The position numbers and the translations under genes were made by a program. Shown piece after piece: positions 1 through 12,265 of a stretch of 64,000 nucleotides of DNA. Source of the stretch: Tragulus kanchil (lineage: Eukaryota; Chordata; Mammalia; Artiodactyla; Tragulidae); the NCBI GenBank assembly GCA_022376925.1, contig JAIOJX010000026.1, forward strand, positions 203,274,400-203,338,399. The letters are read 5' to 3'. Under the pieces are notes generated by a model that was not told the DNA's origin, did not search any database, and saw only the letters and a program-made list of their open reading frames with translations. Within the stretch, counting starts at the first letter, position 1, and each line of letters opens with the position of its first letter.

Positions 1-217
1 TCTTTGTTCTTTGGCCTGTGTGGGCCTCCCATTGCAGTGGCCTCTCCCATTTCTGAGCACTGACTGTGGGCGCATGCGCTCCAGAGTGCTGGCTTGTAAT
101 TGGACACATCGGTCCAGCTGCTCCATGGCAAGTGGTATCTTCCTGGACCATGGATCGAACCGGTGTCCCTTGCACTGCGAGGCGGACTCTCCACCCACTG
201 GAGCACCAGGGAAGTCC
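1..217 (-). repeat. CHR-type tRNA-derived SINE, cut by the window edge
   Basis: Antisense copy of the cetartiodactyl CHR SINE: TTCTTTGGCCTGTGTGGG ... TTGGACACAT ... CCAGGGAAGTCC. The same family is at 1269-1594 (sense) and at about 39.23 and 40.32 kb. Confidence 0.75.
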
Positions 218-1251
218 ATCCAAGACCCTTTAATTCATGTTTTCCAGGCTACCTATATGAAGATATAGGGAATATATGCTCATTTGCATATGGGTACAGG
301 CTAATGTGAATATGCATGCATGCTCAGATGCATATGTGAATATGCTTATGTGCATATGCATATATGCACAAACATGGCCTCCTCAGGAAGCCCTCCCTCC
401 TAGTCTTTCTGTCTGCTTCCAAAGTACATTCTTCAGAGCTGCACACTACCTCTTCTTCGAGTGCTTTCATTATTTGCATGTAGACCTGGTTCATTTTTCA
501 CTCTAGTGCAAATTTCTAAGGATAGATATTTGCTTTAACAGTTTGTGTAGCCTTATCATCTAACTTAGAACCTGCCATATAGTAAGAGCTCAATAAATGT
601 TTCTTTAAGCTCCCACCTCTCAAGCCAAGAGGTGTGGAATCTATCTGCCAAAGCATCACTAACAACTGCCAAGGCAAACATAATGCAATCATGTGGTTCT
701 GGTGCCATCTAAGAAGTCATTCCTTTAAAATGACAGTGAAGACAGGAAAGTCCAAGAAACATTCCTCCGGAAACACATGCAAACATTAATTCTGGAATGC
801 CTTGGCATTCTCTCATAAGAATAGCTCAGTGAGAGCCCAGCAGGGACGAAAACGAAACCAGAGACTAACATTTGCTCATAGAAACTTAGAGACCTTAATA
901 TAGGCACTGCTGAGAGGTTGGGGTCAAGTGGATTAACACGATGAAAAATTTTGAGCAGGAAAATTCTACAAGTCCTATGAACACATTTAAATCTGCGACA
1001 GAAATTAGTCCATAAACCAATGAAATTATTTCTAATGAATATTTACTGGACTATTACTCTGTATTACCATTTTTTCTCTCACCTATACAACCTAAAGAGA
1101 AATTAAAATTTTCTTTTGTCTTAAGCTCCTTCCAGTAAGGCAGTAAAGTATCGTATAATGAACATTAATGGGCCACAGAATGAATTGCAAAAAGTAGGGA
1201 GATGATCTTAGTATGAATGGTGAGAAACGGAATATTTTCTGCCAATTGGTC
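218..1251. other. Intergenic, no gene seen
   Basis: Downstream of EYA4. Short ATATGCAT-rich patch at 270-370; otherwise AT-rich unique-looking sequence with no splice-consistent coding frame or repeat I can name. Confidence 0.6.
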
Positions 1252-1611
1252 AAAAAAGGATATCACAGGGGCTTCCCCTGGTGATCCAGTGGGTAAGTAC
1301 ACCGCCTTGCAGTGCAAGGGCCGCCGGTTCGAGCCCTGGCCTGGGAAGATCCCACGTGCCGCGGAGCGGCTGGACTGATGTGTCCAATTACCGAGCCAGA
1401 GCTCTGGAGCACATGCGCCCAGAGCCGGTGCTCTGCAACGACAGACGCCACCGCGGTGAGAGGCCCACAGGAGCCAAAGAACAAAGACGGATGAACATAG
1501 AGAAAGGAAAGACCAATAGAAGTGGCCCGCCTGCTCCCCTCCCTCCCCAACCCGACCCCTGCCCTAAATAAATAAATAAATAAATCTTTAAAAAAAAAAA
1601 GGATATCACAG
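1252..1611 (+). repeat. Full CHR SINE with 17-bp target-site duplication
   Basis: The SINE body (1269-1594) starts GGGGCTTCCCCTGGTG, has the tRNA-like B-box region GGTTCGAGCC and ends in (AAAT)n plus poly(A). It is flanked by perfect 17-bp repeats AAAAAAGGATATCACAG at 1252-1268 and 1595-1611. The intact duplication and CpG-rich body indicate a fairly young insertion. Confidence 0.85.
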
Positions 1612-2090
1612 TCATTAGCAATGGCAGCCCTGAAGCCCTCCAGTGTGAACCAGTGAACCCTGAAGAAACTCAGGAAGAAAAGAATATCTGCTACTTGGCA
1701 GCCCTGCCCTATAGTGAGCCCTGAGGAAGCTCAGGATGTGAAAACATGATATTTTGGCCCCGGATAGGTGAGGTGCATATGAAAGAAATGGTTTCAACAA
1801 GCCCAGACTCTTGCATCTTCCCATACATAGAAAAGCTCCACTACCTTAACTTGAGATATTAGGTTTTATTTAATTACCAATCATCTTTTAATGTTCAGAC
1901 AATCTGCCCTTTGTTGCAAAAGTCCTATATAGCCTAGCTCCCCTCTTGCCTTCTGTGAGCAATTATCTCAAGGTTCCTTGAGATGCTGCCTCCCTGACTT
2001 GGAAATTCTAAAAATTCTCGCTGAATAAAACATAACTCTCAACTCTCAGATTGTGAATATTTTTAAGTCCACAGAAGGATTCTGTCTTGT
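1612..2090 (+). repeat. Probable solo LTR remnant
   Basis: Contains two related segments (GTGAACCCTGAAGAAACTCAG near 1655 and GTGAGCCCTGAGGAAGCTCAG near 1715), a TATATAG-type box near 1927, then AATAAA near 2023 followed by a short tail. This promoter plus poly(A) layout resembles a ruminant endogenous retrovirus LTR. It is non-coding, and the family assignment is uncertain. Confidence 0.4.
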
Positions 2091-2381
2091 TTAAAGGACA
2101 AAAAGAGGTTTCAGGAAGGGGAGAGCTTTGGCATGAGTTTTAGCAAGAGCTTTGAAAGCAGAGAGTATTTAAGGAAGAACAAACGAGATCCATGGGAAAC
2201 TGAGTCCAGATGGGCAGAGAGGAGGGCGAATGAGGTAGTGTTGTTGCTGTAGGGTCATAGTTTGGTCCACTAAGAGATCCTGGGGTCTTTCAGATAGCCA
2301 AGAGACAAACGTATAGACCAAGTTTTGCTCTTTACCACCATAGTGGGCTAGCTCATAGGGGATGCAGTAGAAGTCAAAGTT

Positions 2382-2562
2382 GAAGTGTTAGTCATTCAAT
2401 CATGTGCCCTCCAGGCTCCTCTGTCCATGGGATTCTCCAGGCAAGAATACTGGAGTGGGTTGCCATTTCCTTCTCCAGGGTATCTTCCTGACCCAGGTAT
2501 CAAACCCCTGTCTCCTGCACTGCAGACAGATTCTTTACCATTTGAACCACCAGAGAAGCTCT
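2382..2562 (-). repeat. Bov-tA SINE
   Basis: Antisense Bov-tA: GTTAGTCATTCAATCATGT ... CTCCAGGCAAGAATACTGG ... TTTACCATTTGAACCACCAG. About 25 nt of the usual head region is missing between TCATGT and CCCTCC. Confidence 0.85.
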
Positions 2563-3711
2563 CTGTTTTTCTTGAATTATTCTCAATAGACATAAGACCC
2601 AATCCAGTGACAGCCTGATAGTCCTTTTTGCTGCATTGCTACTCTGAAAATCTAAAAACATAAAGCATCTTCATTTTTAAAACTTCTCATAAAACAGCAG
2701 ACTATCAGACAGAGATTTCCAATATTGCCAAGAGTTTTAGATTTGTGGAATCTTACCAATTAATTAATCTACCATTATTTGACCGATGTCTAATTTATGT
2801 TTTCTTTGGGTTATATTCATGGAGTTATACATTGTTTCACTCAGTGCTGAAGATTCCACATTCAGTATGAGAGTGAAACAGTTGAAATTCAGAATGTTCC
2901 TTACTGAACTTAGGGGCTACATATGTCTCTGTGCTTTGGGTTTTCCTTTGTAAATCATTGGCCGTGCTGGTCAAGCTGTTTAGATACTTTGAATTCTAAG
3001 GTAATTTTGGGGAAGGCACCATTTGGTTCCCTTACAGCTGATGTCTAGGGCTATATGTGTTTCAGCTGTGGTGCTGGTCCCGACAGGCTGACAGAACGCT
3101 TGCTAAGTGGACGTTGAAACAGATGTCTGAGCGCAGATGCCATCTTTGCACCTGATCAACAGCAGGCCTGCAATTTTTGGAATCCACTATACTGTTTATA
3201 TTGTGATGTGAGATTTGGAAGCCATTTTAGTTTTAACACGGATGAAAAGTGGTTCCACTTCAAAAATTTTTAGATTGGAAATAGTATTCAGTTCCAAATA
3301 CCATGTCATATCACTCTCATTAGAGCACTTAGTCCAGGCATTGCAGTTCTTTGTGCTTCTAGCTGTAGCCTTCTCCAAACTCCAAGCATCTCCTGGGGAC
3401 CAGTCCTCCTTCCTTTGCTGTTTTGGCTCAGTGCCTAATAGAGGGCATGACACATAATAGCTGCTTAATATGTTTCTGTTGAATAAATAAATCCATCAAT
3501 TTTTAATTCCAGATGCCAAAATATTTCTAAAATGTAAGCAGAAGTCATACGCTCCTTTTATTGTGTTCATTTCCAAGCTTAAATCAACTATAAAGGCTTA
3601 GAATCCCTAAATAGGAAAACATATTGGAAACAATAATTTACAATCCCCATATTTTACTTTAGAAGTGTTTCTGAAAAACAGAGGGGTAAAAAAAAATTTT
3701 TTTTCAATGAA
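2563..3711. other. Intergenic, no gene seen
   Basis: Unique-looking AT-rich sequence. A stretch near 3420-3490 (CACATAATAGCTGCTTAATA...GAATAAATAAAT) resembles the end of an old mammalian interspersed repeat. No coding signal. Confidence 0.5.
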
Positions 3712-4600
3712 CCTTGAGGGCATTAGGCAGTGTAAAGTAAGTCAAACAGAGAAAGACAGACACAAAATGACCTCATTTATATATGGAATCCAAAAACAAA
3801 GAAATCAAAATCCCCCAGATTTATCAACGTAGAGGACTGATAAGTGACTGTGAGAGGTGGATGGGGTGGAGATGAGGAAAAGGAGTGAGGGAGGTGAAAA
3901 GGTACGAACTTCAAGTCACAAAATAGACAGGTCCTGGGGATTTAATGGCCTTCCCTGGTGACTGAGTTGGCAAGGAATCTGCCTGTAATGTGGGAGACCT
4001 GGGTTCAATCCCTGGACTGAGAAGATTTCCTGGAGAAGGGAACGACTAACCAATCCAGTATTCTTGCCTAGAGAATTTCATGGCTGGTCCATGGGGTCAC
4101 AAAGAGTCAGACACAACTGAGCAACTTGGGGTTCCCAGGTGGTGCTAGTGATAAAGTACCTACTTGCTAACTCAGGAGATGTAAGCAATTAAGGTTTGAT
4201 CCCTGGGTTGGGAAAATCCCATGGAGGAGGGCATGGAAACTTACTCTACTATTCCTACCTGGAGAATCCCCATGGATAGAGGAACCTGGCAGGCTGCAGT
4301 CCATGGGGTTGTACAGAGTCAGACACAACTGAAGTCACTTAGCATGCAAGCATGGCAATGTAATATACAACATGGTGATTATAGTTAATACTGAATTGTA
4401 TATTTGAAAGTTTCTAAGATAGTAGATCTTATAAGTTCTAACAAAAAAAGTTTGTAACTCTGAGGTAATGGATGTTAACTAGACTTATTGTGACCATCTT
4501 ACAGTATATACATATAATAAATAAATTATTATGCTGTACACCTAAAATGAATGTATATCTATTGTATGTCAATTAAGGGGAAAAATAAAATTAAGATCAG
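3712..4600 (+). repeat. Old L1 3'UTR fragment split by two Bov-tA SINEs
   Basis: The flanks 3712-3947 (GTAAAGTAAGTCAAACAGAGAAAG..., CTCATTTATATATGGAATC) and 4355-4600 (ATGGTGATTATAGTTAATAC..., TGTACACCTAAAATGA) form one mammalian L1M-type 3' end. The SINE pair at 3948-4350 interrupts it. Confidence 0.65.
3948..4350 (+). repeat. Two tandem Bov-tA SINE units
   Basis: The first unit (about 3948-4126) starts GGCCTTCCCTGGTGACTGAG and ends ACACAACTGAGCAACTT. The second (about 4127-4350) starts GGGGTTCCCAGGTGGTGC and ends near CACTTAGCATGC. Both are in sense orientation inside the L1 fragment. Confidence 0.85.
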
Positions 4601-5679
4601 GAAATACATCTCTTGATTCTTAACCTATGTTTTCCCATCATCCAAATTGGTCTTTCTATACATATTTAATTTTTTTCCCTATCAGTCCAAAACAATTTCT
4701 AAATATCATCTTCGTATCAACTTTAACTGACTGTTTAAATTTAGAGTTCATATTTTTAATAAAATCAGATTGAGAGAGCAGAGTTCTTTGCCAATAGTAA
4801 ACTAATAAAATATCTCCTCAATGCTTCAGGCTACTACTCTTAGCTTCTTCCCTCGCAGCCATCATGCTGTCAAAAGAGAGGTCCAGCTGCTCACCCCTCT
4901 AAAGCCAGTAAAGAGGCAAAGTTCATGGAAAGAAAAGCTTCAGAGAACAGCAACCAGAGGCAAGGGCAGACTAATGTCCAAAGGCCAACTCCCTGAATGA
5001 CAATCAGTGGACAAGAGTTTTTGTTTTTATAGAGGGAGAGAGCTACATGCAGAAATAGCAGTCGGCTCTGATAATCATCTTGAAATTGGTCATGCAATGG
5101 TCTGACCAGGCAGTTCCAGAGTCAGTTTGTTCCTATTTTGTTGAGTCCAGTTTTCAGAATTGTGGCAGCTTATGTCATGCCTACAGTCTGGTCATCATTT
5201 AGTTAACTTCTACTGGGCACAAATTTCAGTATCTACAAAATGGCTCAAAGGGCCTCAGAATATCATCAACAGCCCTTGAAGAGGAATTGAAGTTCCTTGA
5301 GTTTGCTTAATGACTAAACTATTATTTTGTCCTGTTTGATTGTTTTCTTTTACTTCTGTGTTTTCTCACATCTCTGATTACATTTATTCTTTGACTAAAG
5401 TTTTTCTACAGACAAAAGGCAGGTGGAGGACATGGCATGGGGAAGGATCATAGGATCCTGCTCTGTTTCAATAGCACAACATACATAGTTAAAGAAAGGA
5501 ATTCTAATGACAGATAGAAGGGGAAAAATGATAGATCATATCATTTAAAGTAGATTTCAAGGTTGAGTTAACATCAAGATAATTGTAAACCCATGGTCTG
5601 ATATGCTGTAGAGGTGATTTTCTGGTTTTCCTTGATTAGTTACAATCCTGCCTGTTCATATCTTTCTTTCTACAAAAAG
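4601..5679. other. Intergenic, no gene seen
   Basis: AT-rich sequence without recognisable coding exons. The minus-strand open frame near 4.9-5.1 kb has no family resemblance. Confidence 0.5.
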
Positions 5680-5830
5680 AAATTTCTTTAAATATTACCT
5701 CATTTGACTTTCACAATAACTTAATGAGATGAATTAATGGTTAGAGATGGGAAATTGAAGACTCAGGAAGGCAAGTAATTACCAGAAAGTAACAAAGCAC
5801 TCTAGAATTTGGATCCAGACATACCTTACT
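5680..5830 (+). repeat. MIR-type SINE
   Basis: Has the MIR core and tail: CTCATTTGACTTTCACAATAAC ... GATGGGAAATTGAAGACTCAG ... GGCAAGTAATTACC, then GAATTTGGATCC. Strongly diverged, as expected for its age. Confidence 0.65.
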
Positions 5831-5899
5831 CTGAACTGTACCCTTTCAAATTGACTATCCTGACTCTTTTCACTTTTTAAATCTATTCTTAGGCATCAA

Positions 5900-6455
5900 T
5901 GCCAGCTTCATCCAAGAATGAGATACTCGGTCTCCAAGATGGCACCCAATGACCCCCACTTCCTGGTACTGACCACTTGTGTAGTTCTCTCCCCCACTTT
6001 CACGTGGTTGAGCTGCATGACTAATAGCACAAGGCAAAAGTATGTCACTTCTGAGATGCAGAATAAAACACTGCAGCTTCTTTTTAGGGGACTCCCTCGC
6101 TAGTTCACTCTTCCCTGGCGATCTCTCATTGTGAGGCAAACAAGCTGCCATTTTGTGACCAACCTTCTGATGAGGTCTGTATGGTAAGGGACTGCAGCTT
6201 GCAGCCAAGAACCATGGAAGAACTGACCATTGCCAACTGTGATTTAAGTGAGCTTGATAGAAGATTCTTTCACCAGTTGAGCTAGGAGATGACTGTAGTC
6301 CTGGCTGAAAGCTTGACTGTAATCTGGTGAGAAACCTGAGGCAGAAGCTGCTCATAGATTACTGACCATTAGATACTATGTGAGATGATGGATGCTTGAT
6401 GTTTTAGCGACTAAATTTTGAGTAATTTGTTACAGAGCAATGGTTAAGTAATACA
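5900..6455 (+). repeat. MLT1-type LTR (ERVL-MaLR), old and non-coding
   Basis: Recognised from GTAGTTCTCTCCCCCACTTTC near the start, the TATGTCACTTCTGAG segment, CACTGCAGCTTC, and the end region TTTTAGCGACTAAATTTTGAG ... TTGTTACAGAGCAATGGTTA. It carries no open reading frame of note; the 161-codon minus-strand frame across it is antisense to the LTR and not a gene. Confidence 0.65.
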
Positions 6456-7374
6456 TGGGTAGATAGGTAAGTCTTTCTCCATCAGCTTTTCTGATATAGT
6501 TGGGCAGAGGAAACTTAGTCTCCCAAATCACACCATTTACCCTACTGCCTCAGTTCATGTGATGAATAAAGACCTCATTTCAGGCTAGAGCACTGGTGTC
6601 CAAACTTGCTTCACTGTATCAAATATGAAGAGAAAATAGACCGGTAATTGTTTTTCATAATTTAGCAATTCTACAACCATTCCCTCTCAATCCCTTGACT
6701 CTTCCCAAGGTTCCGAGCGGTGGTTATTTATAGCTGATTTTGAATTATTACTGCATAACATCCCCACATGAAATTTTCACAGTATTTATTGAGCAGCTTT
6801 TAATGATGAATACAGTGAGAAACACCAGGCAAAGAATATGGTAATAACAGTACATAAATTTTATTTTCATTTAGCATGAAAACACCTGATTTCCTTCAAC
6901 ATTGTAAACATGTCATATTATTAGGTAGTGAAAGTCTGATGAATTTAGACATTTATTTAGACATTGTATTGAATAGAAAAGGTACTTTAATTCCTTTTGC
7001 CTCCCCTATTCCACATTGCTTATTTTTATTTGTTTTACTTCACTTCAGTTTGTTTTAATTAAAAAAATGTCCCAAGGAAAGAAAGTCAGTGGAAAGTTTC
7101 CTCAGGATGGGATTGGCTATTTGAAAGATATTTCTCTTCTTATTCTCTTGAGAACAGAGACAGAGTCTCAAGATGGAGCACTTTATGGTCAGAGTTGGCA
7201 AATTTCTCACATTTTGTAGTTAATAAATATGATTTAGACTGTTTAGAAGGAAACTCTGACAGATCATTTAAAAAACATAAAAAATGCACTAATTAATTAC
7301 ATACAATTTGGTCTTTAGTTAAAGAAGGGAGTTTCAGGCTAGGAAGGTGACTTACTCCTAGGCATAACCTACAA
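6456..7374. other. Intergenic, no gene seen
   Basis: AT-rich sequence; short open frames near 6.9-7.2 kb lack family resemblance and splice context. Confidence 0.5.
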
Positions 7375-9558
7375 GGTTAAATTACTGCTCTGTAGAAAGA
7401 CAAACAGTCAACAGCCTCACAACTGGCAAAGTCATGAGTTGTTTCATTACCATGATGTGTTCTCCACCACTAAGATTCTGTCAGCTGTTGTAATAGAAAC
7501 TTTTGGGTTTTGTCACTCTGTTGTTAAAATAAGGATCTGGATGATCTAAAAACAAACTCTCAGTGTGGGTGCCAGTATGGGTATTTGGGTTTACATGGGA
7601 AAGAGGAAAAAGGAAAACCTGTGCAGTCCTAACTACCATGCTAGCTCTGATCACACAGTATGCTGGGGACTCGGCAGAGCCCTTTCTAATGAATACATTG
7701 CATGCCTATTGGTGGGGCTGTCATGACTCAGGATGACAGGCCAAACAGTTTTTCCAAAGAAAGGAAAAGTAAAGAGTGGTCACAGGATTCGGCCTCTAGT
7801 TGACTAAGTTTGTTCTCAACTGCATTTCACAGATGATGAAGTGATATGGCCATGGGGTTTAGGGCAGAGGGGATGAGGAAGGCAGGTGGATCTCTGAGAT
7901 TCTAGGCCTACATATCGGTGTTCTCAGTGTGTACAGTCCATGTACGGGTAACATAGAGTGAGGTACCAAGATTGATCCAGGGCACTGCAGTTTAGAAGGG
8001 GAAATATTTGAAAGTAACAATTTAAAACTATTCTAAGATATTGTAGGTCTTTTCCTTTTAAATAAACCGCCCTTTTATCTTTCTGCTGATCTCATGTCTC
8101 TTGGCCACAGTGCAACCCAGAGAATCAGGGGTCCCAAAACACAGTACATTTTGACAAACCCTGTCCTCCTTTATTCTCTTTGACATTGATCGGAGGGCAT
8201 TCTCTGGGCTCCTTGCTCTAGGAATCACCATTTCCAGTTGTGTCCTGGTGCACACTCTCTTGACAAGTCTAAGGAATAAAACGAAATGTCTCTGCAGTTA
8301 AAGCATACTGTGCTATCCTTTGTCATCATAAAGTCTTAGGTTTTTGTGCTGGGTGCCTACAGTGATGATGTCAATCTAGTTCTCTGGGGAGCCTGAATTG
8401 AACGAGTGTGTGTGTGTGGTGGGGGGATGGAAGAGCCACCAAGTCAGTCAGAATCAGTCTTCAACAGGTTAAATTACTGCTCTGTAGAAAGACAAACAGT
8501 CAACAGCCTCACAACTGGCAAAGTCATGAGTTGTTTCATTACCATGATGTGTTCTCCACCACTAAGATTCTGTCAGCTGTTGTAATAGAAACTTTTGGGT
8601 TTTGTCACTCTGTTGTTAAAATAAGGATCTGGATGATCTAAAAACAAACTCTCAGTGTGGGTGCCAGTATGGGTATTTGGGTTTACATGGGAAAGAGGAA
8701 AAAGGAAAACCTGTGCAGTCCTAACTACCATGCTAGCTCTGATCACACAGTATGCTGGGGACTCGGCAGAGCCCTTTCTAATGAATACATTGCATGCCTA
8801 TTGGTGGGGCTGTCATGACTCAGGATGACAGGCCAAACAGTTTTTCCAAAGAAAGGAAAAGTAAAGAGTGGTCACAGGATTCGGCCTCTAGTTGACTAAG
8901 TTTGTTCTCAACTGCATTTCACAGATGATGAAGTGATATGGCCATGGGGTTTAGGGCAGAGGGGATGAGGAAGGCAGGTGGATCTCTGAGATTCTAGGCC
9001 TACATATCGGTGTTCTCAGTGTGTACAGTCCATGTACGGGTAACATAGAGTGAGGTACCAAGATTGATCCAGGGCACTGCAGTTTAGAAGGGGAAATATT
9101 TGAAAGTAACAATTTAAAACTATTCTAAGATATTGTAGGTCTTTTCCTTTTAAATAAACCGCCCTTTTATCTTTCTGCTGATCTCATGTCTCTTGGCCAC
9201 AGTGCAACCCAGACAATCAGGGGTCCCAAAACACAGTACATTTTGACAAACCCTGTCCTCCTTTATTCTCTTTGACATTGATCGGAGGGCATTCTCTGGG
9301 CTCCTTGCTCTAGGAATCACCATTTCCAGTTGTGTCCTGGTGCACACTCTCTTGACAAGTCTAAGGAATAAAACGAAATGTCTCTGCAGTTAAAGCACAC
9401 TGTGCTATCCTTTGTCATCATAAAGTCTTAGGTTTTTGTGCTGGGTGCCTACAGTGATGATGTCAATCTAGTTCTCTGGGGAGCCTGAATTGAACGAGTG
9501 TGTGTGTGTGGTGGGGGGATGGAAGAGCCACCAAGTCAGTCAGAATCAGTCTTCAACA
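7375..9558 (+). repeat. Direct duplication D1 (7375-8466 / 8467-9558)
   Basis: Two abutting copies at a spacing of 1092 nt. I see two substitutions (G8122/C9214 and T8306/C9398). Both copies contain a (GT)n tract followed by a G-run near their right ends. No filler at the junction. Outside EYA4. Confidence 0.97.
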
Positions 9559-10811
9559 GAACCATAGCTGGTAGGGCTGACCATGAACTCATCACACTAC
9601 TGACCCTCAGTTCAATGAAAGAGGCTGTGAAGCCAGTGTGTCAAGAGCTTTGGGAGGGGTAAACACATATAAGTGACCAATAACTTGCAGATGCACCTGA
9701 CCAGCCCACCAAGGGAGGATTCCTGGACAGAAGGATTCCCAAGGTGGAACTCCATGGGCAAAATGGAGAATGCCAGGAAAAATGGGATAGGAGGCATCCA
9801 GACAATGTGGAAAATATGTATCAGAGAGTTAAGTAAGAGAGAGAAAAGTGGAATGATGAGATCAGAGGACTGCAAGTAATTCCTGTTTCTGGAGCATGGA
9901 GTAAAGATAGGAAATGGTAAGAAATGAAACTGGAAAATAAACATAGGTCAGGTCATGAGGGTTTCCAACACACCGTTAATCAGTTTTGGTTTTCTCCTGA
10001 GATCAGCAGGTATTTAGTGGAAGGTTTATAAACAGGATTTATGTGTCGGGATATGAACTTGGTAACAGTTTTTCTGTTATCCTGGAGAGTTACTGATTCT
10101 GGAGAGATGTGGTCCTGAGAGTTATTGATTGATTGCTATGTTAATTGCTATATTAGATCAAGGTGATAAGAAGAATAAAGATTTAGCAGCTCTTGCTGCT
10201 TCTTGGGTAAATTCAGCCTTTCTTCTATGTTTGCGGAAGGTCCTCTGGATGAGGGTCAGGAATTTAAAGTCACAGCTCTGAATTGTTTTTGCTCTGTGCA
10301 AGCATCTTTCTTGGCCACAGCTCATTTCCAGAATGGACCTTGGCTGAGTCAGGCTTGAGAGGGATTAAGAAGTGGTCAGTAAATGAGAATATGTAAGTCA
10401 CTATATCCAATAACTGATTTTATTTTAAAACAAACCATGCTGATGCTAAACAATGACTATCTTTTGCTACCTAAGGTAAATCATACACTTTTTCTTTTTG
10501 TTTCTAGGATTCAGAATCATGAACTATAGATTTTGCAAATAAATTGGATTTTTAGGTGATAATTTTGGGGGTAATTAAACCTATTGACGTTGCATATTAT
10601 TTTTTAAATAAAGGAGGAAAAGGAAGAAACAATCATTCACTATGAACTTATTTTTTTCCTCATGTATAACTTTTCAGGTCATGTATAATTTTTTCCCAAA
10701 TTTACCTTTGCTTATAGCCATCCTTGCTCTTTATTTTCATGGATTATTATTATTAGGTCAGTAAGCACTCCAGCTAAGTTGTAAAAATTTATATTGGTCC
10801 CATCTAAATTT
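9559..10811. other. Intergenic, no gene seen
   Basis: No exon or clear repeat recognised. The 110-codon minus-strand frame at 9.6-9.9 kb is low-complexity and matches no family I know. Confidence 0.5.
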
Positions 10812-11012
10812 TGTTGTTCAGTCGCTCAGTCGTGTCTGACTCTTTGTGACCTGCATGGACTGCAGCACGTCAGGGTTCCCTGTCCTTCACTATCTCCTGG
10901 AGTTTGCTCAATTTCATGTCCATTGAGTCAGTGATGTCACCTAACCAGTGATATCCCCTGTTGTCCCCTTCTCCTCCTGCTCTCAATCTTTCCCAGCATC
11001 AGGGTCTTACAC
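10812..11012 (-). repeat. BovB (RTE) LINE 3'-end fragment
   Basis: Antisense BovB end: TTCAGTCGCTCAGTCGTGTC ... GACTGCAGCACGTCAGG ... CATTGAGTCAGTGATG ... CCCCTTCTCCTCCTGCTC ... CAGCATCAGGGTCTT. BovB is abundant in ruminants and supports the host assignment. Confidence 0.8.
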
Positions 11013-11104
11013 TATGGTTTCTTTTTCTTATTTTTTTAAAATATCTCGCTCTGCCTTTTAAAATTTCTTTAATTCCAGACCATGATTGCATTTTACTGTT
11101 TTAT

Positions 11105-11300
11105 TATGGAGTCAGCAAATGTTTTCTGAGTACCTACTATCTGCCAGACACATTCTTAGATACTGGATATACAGCTGTGAATAGAATAAACCAAAACAAA
11201 AATTCCTACCTTCATAGGACCTACATTCTTATGGGTGAATCATTCAATACAAATTTAAATAAAATATATGGCATGTGGAATAACTGTAAGGTCTAAGGAT
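11105..11300 (+). repeat. Ancient interspersed repeat, family not certain
   Basis: The motif GAGTACCTACTATCTGCCAG ... GATACTGGATATACAGC ... CCTACCTTCATAGGACCTAC is a well-known ancient mammalian repeat signature. Related stretches are at 31.9, 33.0, 34.1 and 50.1 kb. Confidence 0.45.
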
Positions 11301-11679
11301 TAAGTATTATTTAACAGTAAAGCACGAACATGACAACAAGTGTTGGGTGAACAGATGCAATTTTAGAGATGAGGACTTACTCAGCAATTTGGAGGCTGAT
11401 GTGTTTAAATGTTGTGATAAAGTTGGTCTGAAGTTTCCCTTTGGTTTGCATTTGAATAACCGACTTTCAAATAAGTTGATACTATACACAAGGTCATAAA
11501 GGAGCTGTTATATCTGTTTAAGGAAAAAGAACATTCCTTTCTGACTCTATGAAGATACTCAAAAGTCATGTGCCATATTCATCTAAAGGGAATATGTTTT
11601 AAATATCTAAATGGTATTATTTTATCACTAACGAAGTGTGACTACATTATGCGTTTTACTTAAATATAACTACCTATAT

Positions 11680-11900
11680 GGGGCTTCCCAGGTGGCTCAG
11701 TGGCAAAGAATCCACCTCCCAGCGCAGGAGACGCAGGAGATGTGGGTTTAACCCCTGGGTCAGGAAGATTCCCTAGAGGAAGACATGGCAACACACTCCA
11801 GTATTCTTGCCTAGACAATCTCATGGACAGAGGAGGGTTGTGGGCTACCATTCATGGGGTTGCAAAGAGCTGACCATGACTTACTGAGCACACACGCACA
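11680..11900 (+). repeat. Bov-tA SINE
   Basis: Sense copy starting GGGGCTTCCCAGGTGGCTC and running to ATGGGGTTGCAAAGAGCTG. It lies just outside the inferred EYA4 3' end. Confidence 0.88.
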
Positions 11901-12147
11901 ACTATCTATATGTAAAAAACTGTACTCACATCTTTTCAGTACACCAGTCTTAATTAGTGACATTTTAAGTGTGTTGATCTTAGCTTGCTTCAACTGCAAA
12001 CTATGAAATTTAGGCACAACAAAGGAGGGTAAAAGACAGCAAGGAACCTAAATACAAATCTCACATTATTTAGAAACGAGCTGAATAGAACACAACAGAA
12101 ACTCAACGACATGGAGGGTGAAGAAAATGAAAACATTTCTGAAGGTA

Positions 12148-12153
12148 TTTATT
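12148..12153 (-). terminator. Candidate distal EYA4 polyadenylation signal AATAAA
   Basis: Plus-strand TTTATT, AATAAA on the gene strand. It is the last such hexamer before the Bov-tA SINE at 11.68-11.90 kb. Usage is not provable from sequence alone. Confidence 0.35.
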
Positions 12154-12265
12154 GAGAAATAGTAAAGATGTACATATTTTTACAAGCTTTTAATATTAAT
12201 TTACATTTCTTTAAATTAGGTAGGCCCCAATAATCTATATTTTACTAATACATAACAGAAACCCT

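Noticed and set aside
1263..1621. Several 60-96-codon frames on both strands
   Set aside because: All lie within a CpG-rich CHR SINE.
5870..6355. 161-codon minus-strand frame as a gene
   Set aside because: It runs antisense through an MLT1-type LTR; no family resemblance and no splice-consistent structure.
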